Shown: in pieces, positions 8,867 to 17,244 of the stretch
How positions within the stretch are numbered: position 1 is the stretch's first letter
Layout: each line of letters opens with the position of its first letter
NCBI GenBank assembly: GCA_023381645.1
Contig: JAMCRJ010000053.1
Coordinates: 1 to 64,000 of the forward strand
Length of the DNA: 64,000 nucleotides
Direction of reading: 5' to 3'
Source: Gammaproteobacteria bacterium
GTDB taxonomy: Bacteria; Pseudomonadota; Gammaproteobacteria; Acidithiobacillales; Acidithiobacillaceae
The notes under the pieces: generated by a model
The model's database searches: none
What the model was told of the DNA's origin: nothing
Seen by the model: only the letters and a program-made list of their open reading frames with translations
Position numbers and translations under genes: made by a program

Positions 8867-10077
8867 TGAGAGAGATCATCGTTTCCGGTATGCGTCCGAC
8901 GGGCCGCCTGCATCTGGGGCATTATCACGGCGTACTGAAAAACTGGCTACGTCTTCAGGACGAAGCGGAGTGCTATTTTTTTGTCGCCGACTGGCATGCG
9001 CTGACCACCCATTACGAGACGACCCACGGGATCAGTGTTGCAGTCTGGGATCTGCTCATCGAATGGTTGGCCGTGGGTGTGGACCCGGACAAAGCCGTGC
9101 TCTTCATCCAGTCCCATGTGCCAGAGCATGCCGAACTGGCGTTGCTGCTGGGAATGCTGACACCGCTTTCCTGGCTGGAGCGTGTCCCAACCTTCAAAGA
9201 TCAGCAGGAAAAATTGCGCGAACGTGATCTTGCCACCTTCGGTTTCCTGGGCTACCCGCTGTTGATGACGGCAGACATTCTGGTTTATGACGCCCACAAG
9301 GTACCTGTGGGCGCAGATCAGGTCGCGCATCTGGAGATCAGCCGGGAGTTGGCGCGGCGTTTCAACAGTTTTTACGGGCGCGACGCCGATGCTGCGACAC
9401 AGGTGGAAAAGGGTCTGCAGGCCATGGGTAAACGTGCGGCGAAGACTTTTTTATCCTTACAGCAACGCTTCCAGCAGGATGGAGATGCGCTGGCGGTGAG
9501 TGAGGCTGCGGTATTCCTGGGGGGGCAGGCGGGACTCAGCACCGAGATGCGCGAGCAACTCCTGGCCCATCTGGAAGGCAAAGGCCGCGAAATCCTTCGC
9601 GAACCACAGGCGCTTTTGACGGCGGCCTCCAGAATGCCAGGGCTCGACGGGCAGAAGATGAGCAAATCCTACGGAAATACCATCCCGTTACGCGAAGCGC
9701 CAGAGGTGGTTCAGAAAAAAATACGTACCATGCCCACCGATCCGGCGCGGGTAGCACGCACGGACCCCGGCACACCGGAAAAGTGCCCGGTCTGGGCCTT
9801 GCATCAGGTGTATTCCGGGTCTGAGACGCAGGCATGGGTCCGCAACGGCTGTACGACGGCGGGTATCGGCTGCCTGGATTGCAAACGGCCGGTAATCGAA
9901 GCCGTGCTCGCCGAACAGGCCCCGATCCGTGAACGCGCGGAGTACTGGGCGGCACGTCCGGAACAACTCACGGAAATCGCCCACGCGGGCGCTCAGCGTG
10001 CCCGCCATCGTGCGGCACAGACGTTGGAGCGGGTCCGTGCAGCCATGGGGCTGGCCCATGAGCGGCACGACTGCTGA
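8866..10077 (+). CDS. trpS: Tryptophan--tRNA ligase
   Basis: A 403-residue class I aminoacyl-tRNA synthetase that charges tRNA-Trp. The HIGH-type motif is HLGH at residues 16-19 and KMSKS is at 264-268. It is longer than the ~334-residue E. coli enzyme because of an insertion before KMSKS and an extended C-terminus, as in the longer TrpS form. The frame could open at TTG 8860, but ATG 8866 overlaps the protease stop (TGATGA). scpA starts inside its last 20 bases, giving the order protease-trpS-scpA-scpB. Confidence 0.95.
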   Translation: MREIIVSGMRPTGRLHLGHYHGVLKNWLRLQDEAECYFFVADWHALTTHYETTHGISVAVWDLLIEWLAVGVDPDKAVLFIQSHVPEHAELALLLGMLTPLSWLERVPTFKDQQEKLRERDLATFGFLGYPLLMTADILVYDAHKVPVGADQVAHLEISRELARRFNSFYGRDADAATQVEKGLQAMGKRAAKTFLSLQQRFQQDGDALAVSEAAVFLGGQAGLSTEMREQLLAHLEGKGREILREPQALLTAASRMPGLDGQKMSKSYGNTIPLREAPEVVQKKIRTMPTDPARVARTDPGTPEKCPVWALHQVYSGSETQAWVRNGCTTAGIGCLDCKRPVIEAVLAEQAPIRERAEYWAARPEQLTEIAHAGAQRARHRAAQTLERVRAAMGLAHERHDC

Positions 10078-10879
10078 ATCCGGCGTGTCGACTGCACCCG
10101 TGAGGATTCACGGGCAGTCGCGGGCAGATATCCCGGACGGCCTCTTCGTTCCTCCGGATGCTCTGGAACTGTTGCTGGAAAGTTTCTCCGGCCCCCTGGA
10201 GCTGCTGCTTTGGCTGATCCGCCGTAACCGTATGGATATCCGCGATATTCCCGTAGCCGAAGTGACCCGCCAGTACCTGCATTATCTGCGCGAGGCGCGT
10301 CGCCGCAATCTGGAACTCGCAGCGGAATATCTGGTGATGGCCGCCTGGCTGGCGGAGATCAAGGCGCGTATGCTGCTGCCGGTGCCCCCGGCTGGGGATG
10401 ATACAGATTTTGATCCCCGACTGGAGTTGGCGCGCCGCCTGGAAGCCTTGGCTACGGTGCAGGGTCAGGCTGTGGCGCTCCGCGCCCTGCCGCAGGCTGG
10501 TCGGGATTTCTGGCCGGTCTGCCCTGTGGTACATCCCGATCCATTCCCCGCGCCCCCTCCGGTGTTTCTCACTGATGTGGCGAATGCCTGGCGGGCATTG
10601 CTGCTGCGCCCGCCCCGCAGGCCGCCCCCCGTCCATACCCTGGTGCATCCGCATATGGGACTACGGCAGCGGATGGTGGAGGTGCTGTGGCATTGTCGCC
10701 GGGAGCTGCGTCCCTGGTATCTCAACGAGCTTCTGCCGTTTCGGGCGGATCGCCTGGCTCTGGCCGTGTCCCTGTTGGCGGTGCTGGAATTGCTCCGGCA
10801 ACGGGCATTGGCCCTGGTTGGCGATGAAGATGGGGGCTGGCAGATCACTGTGCCGACAACGCAGTTCTTTGGTGGCTGA
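10058..10879 (+). CDS. scpA: Segregation and condensation protein A
   Basis: A 273-residue kleisin-type subunit that bridges SMC heads with ScpB in chromosome condensation. The conserved core is FSGPLELLLWLIRRNRMDI (about 44-62), followed by a helical section and a C-terminal winged-helix region (LAVSLLAVLELLRQ). The ATG at 10058 lies within the trpS end, giving an overlap of 20 bases, and is the nearest start before the conserved core. The stop TGA overlaps the scpB ATG. No smc gene is in the window. Confidence 0.92.
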   Translation: MSGTTAESGVSTAPVRIHGQSRADIPDGLFVPPDALELLLESFSGPLELLLWLIRRNRMDIRDIPVAEVTRQYLHYLREARRRNLELAAEYLVMAAWLAEIKARMLLPVPPAGDDTDFDPRLELARRLEALATVQGQAVALRALPQAGRDFWPVCPVVHPDPFPAPPPVFLTDVANAWRALLLRPPRRPPPVHTLVHPHMGLRQRMVEVLWHCRRELRPWYLNELLPFRADRLALAVSLLAVLELLRQRALALVGDEDGGWQITVPTTQFFGG

Positions 10880-11400
10880 TGCGTGAAGCGCTCCTGGCAT
10901 TGTTTTTGTCCAGCACCGAGCCGCTTACTCGCGCGCGCCTGGCCGGTGTTTTCGAGGGCGATCCCGGCTACGCGGGATGGGAGGCAGCGCTGGACATTCT
11001 GCTGGCCACCGGCGAGGGACCTCTGCAACTCGTCTGTGTAGGAGGTGGCTATCGTCTGCAGATTCATCCGCGTCACAACGCCCTCGTGGCGCGCCTCCAC
11101 GCGGAGCCACCACGGCCTTTGTCCAGGGCCACGTTGGAAACCCTGGCGGTGATTGCCTATCAGCAGCCGGTGACCCGTCCCGAAATAGAGCACTGGCGTG
11201 GGGTTGCGGTCAGCGTGCAGATTATGCAGCAGCTTCAGGAGCGGGGCTGGATCACCATCAGCGGGTACCGGGATACGCCGGGCCGCCCCGCGCTCTGGGT
11301 GACAACGCCCGGTTTTTTGGAGCATTTTTCGTTACCGTCGCTGGCTGCGTTGCCGGAAATCGTGACGGTGGAAGAGGGCCAGACGGATATGCAGGCGTAA
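10879..11400 (+). CDS. scpB: Segregation and condensation protein B
   Basis: A 173-residue protein with two winged-helix domains. It dimerises and binds ScpA in the SMC-ScpAB condensin. Typical segments are GGYRLQIHPRH, LSRATLETLAVIAYQQPVTRPEIE and GRPALWVTTPGFLEHF. Its ATG overlaps the scpA stop by one base. In many proteobacteria rluB follows directly; here sqr, with its own leader and terminator, stands between scpB and rluB. Confidence 0.92.
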   Translation: MREALLALFLSSTEPLTRARLAGVFEGDPGYAGWEAALDILLATGEGPLQLVCVGGGYRLQIHPRHNALVARLHAEPPRPLSRATLETLAVIAYQQPVTRPEIEHWRGVAVSVQIMQQLQERGWITISGYRDTPGRPALWVTTPGFLEHFSLPSLAALPEIVTVEEGQTDMQA

Positions 11401-12876
<1,476 letters not shown>

Positions 12877-12900
12877 TCATTCTGTTGGTCAGTGAAAATA

Positions 12901-12929
12901 CCCCCGCCTGGTGCGGGAGTTGATTTTTT
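12901..12929 (+). terminator. Rho-independent terminator after sqr
   Basis: CCCGC at 12903-12907 and GCGGG at 12913-12917 form a stem with a 5-base loop. A run of six T follows at 12924-12929. It separates sqr from rluB. Confidence 0.65.
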
Positions 12930-13000
12930 GTAGGTGCGGGCGTGCGGACAGGATATGATCCCGGAAGTATTGGCCGCAGATGGACAGGTTCCGGGGAAAC

Positions 13001-13879
13001 ATGGACGAAAAATTGCAGAAGGTGCTCGCCCGTTTTGGGCTGGGGTCGCGCCGCCTCATGGAGGAATGGATCGCTGCGGGGCGTGTGGTAGTGAATGGCC
13101 AGCCCGCCAAACTGGGTGATCGGGTGACGGCACAGGACAAAATTGCTGTGGACGGGGAGGCGTTGCGCATTCCTTCCTGGGTACGTCCGCGCCTGCGCGT
13201 GCTGCGCTACCACAAACCGGCGGGGGAACTCACCACCCGCAACGACCCGGCAGGGCGCCCCACGGTTTTTGATCGCCTGCCGCGATTGCGCGGTAGCCGG
13301 TGGATTGCGGTGGGTCGCCTCGACTACAATACCGAAGGCCTGCTGCTACTCACCAATGACGGTGATCTGGCCAACGCGCTGATGCATCCCCGTGCCGGCA
13401 TCGAGCGGGAATACGCTGTCCGTGTGCTGGGGGAGGTCAGCCCGGAGCAGCAGGTCCGCCTGTTACAGGGCATAGCGCTGGAGGACGGCGAAGCGCATTT
13501 TGTGACCTTGCAGGAAGCCGGTGGTGAAGGCGCCAATCGCTGGTATCATGTCACTCTGGCTGAAGGGCGCAATCGTGAGGTACGGCGACTTTTTGAGGCG
13601 GTAGGCCTGACCGTGAGCCGCCTGATTCGGGTGCGTTACGGGGTGGTGGAGATGCCACGCCTGCTCAAGACCGGTTACTTTGACGAAGTGCCCGATGAGG
13701 AACGTGAAGCCCTGCTCGCCAGTGTACAGTGGGTCAATCCCGCTACACCACCTTCTGACAGCGTGGAACGTGTCACAGCGTCGCTGCCGGACGCGCAAAA
13801 AAATAACCGTCGGAGGGAAGCCCAGCAGACCCCATCGCGTGGCCGGACGGGGCAGAGACGGCGAACGGTCCGGGATTAG
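13001..13879 (+). CDS. rluB: 23S rRNA pseudouridine synthase RluB-like
   Basis: A 292-residue enzyme with an N-terminal S4 RNA-binding domain (EKLQKVLARFGLGSRR, residues 3-18) and an RsuA/RluB-type catalytic domain. The nucleophilic Asp is D108 in GRLDYNTEGLLLLTNDG. The predicted target is the 23S rRNA uridine near position 2605. The basic, Arg/Gln-rich C-terminal tail is typical. ATG 13001 is preferred because the family begins close to this point; ATG 12980 would add seven residues. The adjacent scpAB genes support the RluB assignment. Confidence 0.88.
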   Translation: MDEKLQKVLARFGLGSRRLMEEWIAAGRVVVNGQPAKLGDRVTAQDKIAVDGEALRIPSWVRPRLRVLRYHKPAGELTTRNDPAGRPTVFDRLPRLRGSRWIAVGRLDYNTEGLLLLTNDGDLANALMHPRAGIEREYAVRVLGEVSPEQQVRLLQGIALEDGEAHFVTLQEAGGEGANRWYHVTLAEGRNREVRRLFEAVGLTVSRLIRVRYGVVEMPRLLKTGYFDEVPDEEREALLASVQWVNPATPPSDSVERVTASLPDAQKNNRRREAQQTPSRGRTGQRRRTVRD

Positions 13880-13888
13880 AGGTCGCCA

Positions 13889-14560
13889 ATGCCGGAACAA
13901 AGGGACTGGTCAGCCGTATTCGAAATTCTGGAGGAGGCCTTCGGCCCCCAGGACTGGTGGCCCGCGCAGTCCCCCTTTGAGGTCATGGTGGGTGCGATCC
14001 TGACCCAGAATACCGCCTGGCGCAATGTCGAAAAGGCGATTGCCAATCTACGGGCAGTCGACGCACTGAGTGTGCGGGCCCTTCTCGCTCTGCCCGAAGG
14101 GGATCTGGCGGAATTGCTCCGGCCGTCGGGGTTTTATCGGATAAAGACCAGACGCCTGCTGGCCTTGTGCCGGTTTCTGGAGGCCCGGGGCGTGGGCGCT
14201 GCGCCGGAACAGCTTGCGCAGCAGGCGACCGTTCCGGCGCTGCGGAAAGACTTGCTGGCGGTCCACGGTATCGGCGCGGAGACGGCGGATTCCATCCTGC
14301 TCTATGCCCTGGGCCTGCCGGTCATGGTGGTAGACGCTTATACCCGCAGAATCGGCGGTCGCCTGGGTCTGCTGGAAGAACATCTTTCCTACGGCGAAGT
14401 GCAGGCCGGGATGGAGGCCGAACTGAAGCCTGACGATGTGCTGACACGCAATGCGCTGCATGCGCTGCTGGTCTCGCTCGGCAAGGACTACTGTCGGCCC
14501 CGCCCGCGCTGTGGTATCTGTCCTCTCCATGCACGCTGCGCCTATGCCGCAGGATCATGA
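13889..14560 (+). CDS. Endonuclease III-like HhH-GPD DNA glycosylase
   Basis: A 223-residue base-excision repair protein. The helix-hairpin-helix VHGIGAETAD lies at 125-134 and the catalytic Asp is D149 in VVDAYTRR. A C-terminal iron-sulfur loop has Cys202, 208, 211 and 217 (C-x5-C-x2-C-x5-C). In bifunctional Nth the motif reads GxGxKTA; here the Lys position is Glu131, so beta-lyase activity is not expected. A monofunctional alkylbase or uracil glycosylase is more likely than classical Nth. It starts 10 bases after rluB and may share its transcript. Confidence 0.82.
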   Translation: MPEQRDWSAVFEILEEAFGPQDWWPAQSPFEVMVGAILTQNTAWRNVEKAIANLRAVDALSVRALLALPEGDLAELLRPSGFYRIKTRRLLALCRFLEARGVGAAPEQLAQQATVPALRKDLLAVHGIGAETADSILLYALGLPVMVVDAYTRRIGGRLGLLEEHLSYGEVQAGMEAELKPDDVLTRNALHALLVSLGKDYCRPRPRCGICPLHARCAYAAGS

Positions 14561-14581
14561 GGCGCGCGTTGCTCCGCAGGA

Positions 14582-14604
14582 GACTCCCGGAGTCAGATTT
14601 TTTT
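14582..14604 (+). terminator. Rho-independent terminator after the glycosylase gene
   Basis: GACTC at 14582-14586 and GAGTC at 14590-14594 form a stem with a 3-base loop, and seven T follow at 14598-14604. It overlaps the 3' end of the convergent GlsB-like gene. Confidence 0.55.
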
Positions 14605-14853
14605 GATGAGCTTGATGACACCGAGAAAGATGACCGCACCGATGAACGCCACGATGACGGCGCCGACGATGCCCGCCCCGAAGAGGCCGGCCAGACCGAA
14701 AAAGATGAGGACGAAGCCGCCGATGAACGCGCCAATGATACCCACGATGATATCCCCGACGATTCCGAAGCCGCGTCCCGTGATCAGCAGCCCGGCCAGC
14801 CAGCCGGAGATGCCACCGATGAGGAGGAAGATGATGATGCTCAAGAGAGTCAT
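14593..14853 (-). CDS. GlsB/YeaQ/YmgE-family small membrane protein
   Basis: An 86-residue, almost entirely hydrophobic protein with three glycine-rich membrane segments and repeated GGxxGWLAGLL and GIIGAFIGG patterns, typical of the transglycosylase-associated (GlsB) family. Members are general stress proteins, and the enzymatic link in the name is weak. It is the last gene of a minus-strand run with a 90-residue unknown, a DHA2 exporter and an HdeD-like protein, a set that suggests envelope or acid stress. Confidence 0.85.
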   Translation of the reverse strand: MTLLSIIIFLLIGGISGWLAGLLITGRGFGIVGDIIVGIIGAFIGGFVLIFFGLAGLFGAGIVGAVIVAFIGAVIFLGVIKLIKKI

Positions 14854-14859
14854 GGGCGG

Positions 14860-15132
14860 TTACTCAACGATGACTTCCAGCGCGCCGACGTCCAGCAGCG
14901 CGGCTTCCGCCATCGCCGATTCCTTTTCGTCAAAGCCATAGAATTCACAGGAGACGACGTCTTTTTCTGCAAAAACCGCATGCTTCAGATGTATCTGCTG
15001 CTGCAGTATCTTGCGCAACACGTCATAGTAATCCGCATGATCCGGATGGTTTTCCATCAATGCCTTGCGGATGCTGGAAAATCCCTCCCTGACCACATTT
15101 TCATCATTGAATAGCGCTTTTATAGCAAACAT
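14860..15132 (-). CDS. Small cytoplasmic protein of unknown function
   Basis: A 90-residue soluble protein with one cysteine in VVSCEFYGFDE and an acidic C-terminal half. I recognise no family. It lies 7 bases after the exporter gene and 6 bases before the GlsB-like gene on the same strand, so it is probably co-transcribed with them. The helical N-terminal half and a short strand-like end (ALEVIVE) suggest a small alpha/beta fold. Confidence 0.6.
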   Translation of the reverse strand: MFAIKALFNDENVVREGFSSIRKALMENHPDHADYYDVLRKILQQQIHLKHAVFAEKDVVSCEFYGFDEKESAMAEAALLDVGALEVIVE

Positions 15133-15139
15133 AAGGCTC

Positions 15140-16672
15140 CTAGGATTTATTCTTCATCAGCAGCGCGATGAGCATCACGACCAAAAAGCTCCAGAACAGG
15201 AACATGAACGCATCCAGTATACCACGCATTGCCGCATGCTGCGCCAGAAGCTGACCCAGCATCTGCCAGGTCAGATTGCCCTGACCCAAACCGGCGGCAT
15301 CCAGATAACGCGGCAATGCCGCATTGAAGGGAGTGATATGCCCTCCCATCTGGTTCCATGCATCCTGCGCCTCTTCGGTCATGATGGTGGAGACGATGGC
15401 GATGCCCACAGAACCGCCCAGATTGCGCATGAGATTGAATATCCCCGATCCCTCCGGCGTCTGCTCCGTGCCGAGGGTCGCAAAGGCCAGTGTAAAAAGC
15501 GGGATGGAAACCAGTCCGAGGCCGAGGCCCCGGATGACCCCAGGCCAGATGATCCAGGCAGGGCTTACCTGCAGGTTGTAGGAGAGGCTGATCCAGGTAC
15601 CTGTGGCGCCCAAAAAACTACCGGCCATGATCATCCAGCGAGGGTTGGCCCCGCGATTGAGCAGGCGTCCCGCCATCCACATGGAAATCCAGGAGCCCAG
15701 GCCCTGGGGAGCCATGGCAAGGCCTGCGGTTTGCGGTTCGTACCTCATATAATCTTGCAGATAGATGGGCAGAATCACCATGGTCCCATAAAGCGCCAGG
15801 CCGAATAATCCTATACCCGCACTGCCCAGCGTCAGGGCACGATCCTTGAGCAGGCGCAAATCCACCAGCGGATGGGCGACGCTGAGCGAACGCAGTACAA
15901 AGAGAAAAATACCCGTGCCGGCCAGCAACATCAGGATGATGACGAAGTCGGAACTCAACCAGCCGTCCTGATCGCCGAGGCTGAGCATCATCTGCAACGC
16001 ACCCAGCCCCATCGCCATCCATAAGAATCCTATCCAGTCAACAGGTCGGGGGGTATCGCTTTTGCCAAAGCGGGGGATATAAAAAAGCAGCATGGTAAAT
16101 GCGATGATGCCAATGGGAATATTGACGTAGAAACACCAGCGCCAGGAGAAATCTTCGGTGAGATAGCCGCCGAGCACCGGGCCGACAATGGGACCGAGCA
16201 TGGTGCCCATGCCCAGGGTCGCCATGGCCACCCCGCGTTTTTTCCGGGGATACGCCTGAACCAGAATGGCCTGTCCGACGGGTACCAGAGAGGCGCCCAG
16301 TGCTCCCTGCATGAAACGCCAAAGAACGATTTCCGTGAGGCTGTGGGATTGTCCGCTCATGACCGAGCAGACCAGGAAGCCGGCCACGCTCCACAGGATG
16401 AGCTGCCGTTGTCCGAAACGCTCGACCAGTAGGCCGGTCAACGGGGTGACGATGACCATGGCCAGCATGTAGGTGGTGAGTGCCCAGGTAATCTGATCGC
16501 TGTTGGCGTGAAGTGACCCCTCCATGTGCGGCAACGCCACGTTGACAATCGTGATGTCCAGAACATTCATGATGATGCAGGCCATTACCGCGACAGTAAT
16601 GGCGAGAAGATGCGGGCTACCCGTTTTATCGGAGTTAACGCTTGCGAGCATTGGCGCGTGAACGCCGTCCAT
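15140..16672 (-). CDS. DHA2-family (EmrB/QacA) MFS drug exporter
   Basis: A 510-residue inner-membrane proton antiporter with about 14 membrane helices. DHA2 signatures are LDITIVNVALPHM at about 37-49 (motif D1), GQRQLILW (motif A) and GPIVGPVLGGYL (motif C). It would export lipophilic or cationic compounds. No EmrA-type adaptor is adjacent. Start ATG 16672 lies 2 bases after the stop of the HdeD-like gene, so the two are probably coupled. Confidence 0.87.
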   Translation of the reverse strand: MDGVHAPMLASVNSDKTGSPHLLAITVAVMACIIMNVLDITIVNVALPHMEGSLHANSDQITWALTTYMLAMVIVTPLTGLLVERFGQRQLILWSVAGFLVCSVMSGQSHSLTEIVLWRFMQGALGASLVPVGQAILVQAYPRKKRGVAMATLGMGTMLGPIVGPVLGGYLTEDFSWRWCFYVNIPIGIIAFTMLLFYIPRFGKSDTPRPVDWIGFLWMAMGLGALQMMLSLGDQDGWLSSDFVIILMLLAGTGIFLFVLRSLSVAHPLVDLRLLKDRALTLGSAGIGLFGLALYGTMVILPIYLQDYMRYEPQTAGLAMAPQGLGSWISMWMAGRLLNRGANPRWMIMAGSFLGATGTWISLSYNLQVSPAWIIWPGVIRGLGLGLVSIPLFTLAFATLGTEQTPEGSGIFNLMRNLGGSVGIAIVSTIMTEEAQDAWNQMGGHITPFNAALPRYLDAAGLGQGNLTWQMLGQLLAQHAAMRGILDAFMFLFWSFLVVMLIALLMKNKS

Positions 16673-16674
16673 CG

Positions 16675-17232
16675 CTATTCATGGTCTCCGGAGACCGCAT
16701 TGCGGAGCATCAGTAGAATGACACCGTCAAAAATCAGATTTACGCCCACAAAGATGCCGACCAGGATGAGCGAGCCCTGTGGCCAGGTGACAAAAAACAG
16801 AATGGCTATGACGACATCGATTACCCCGCTGAAAATAAACCATCCCCGTCCGCGGCCGGCGTGGACATTGGACTGGGTGAAGTTGCGGTAGGCATCCATG
16901 ACGAAATACAGGATGAACATCAGGCCGATGGCGGCGATGCCGGCGTTGGGCAGTGCAATCATCACTCCGCCGGTAGCCAACAGCAGTACCGGTTTGAGCC
17001 AGTCCGCCAAATGATGCCGATGCATCTGATAGCTGTGGATGAACCAGGTGAACCCGGCAATGATCAATAGGGCCGCCAGCACGCCATCGGTTGCGGCGGA
17101 CAGAATGACCGGGCTCAGCAGTCCGAAAATACCGATGATGATCAGGACGATGGCGATGGGTAGCACATATTTGCCGAACATTTTCCGTTCGGCCTCGACG
17201 ACCGTGGAAAGATCGGGTATCTGACTGTTCAT
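16675..17232 (-). CDS. HdeD-family (DUF308) acid-resistance membrane protein
   Basis: A 185-residue protein with six predicted membrane helices in the DUF308 pattern, with repeated helices such as LIIIGIFGLLSPVILS and VDIVI-like pairs. E. coli HdeD contributes to acid resistance at high cell density, which fits an acidophile, but the biochemical role is unknown. Start ATG 17232 follows AAAGGAGAG. It lies 12 bases behind glgP, so read-through from the carbon operon is likely. Confidence 0.82.
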   Translation of the reverse strand: MNSQIPDLSTVVEAERKMFGKYVLPIAIVLIIIGIFGLLSPVILSAATDGVLAALLIIAGFTWFIHSYQMHRHHLADWLKPVLLLATGGVMIALPNAGIAAIGLMFILYFVMDAYRNFTQSNVHAGRGRGWFIFSGVIDVVIAILFFVTWPQGSLILVGIFVGVNLIFDGVILLMLRNAVSGDHE

Positions 17233-17244
17233 GAAACTCTCCTT

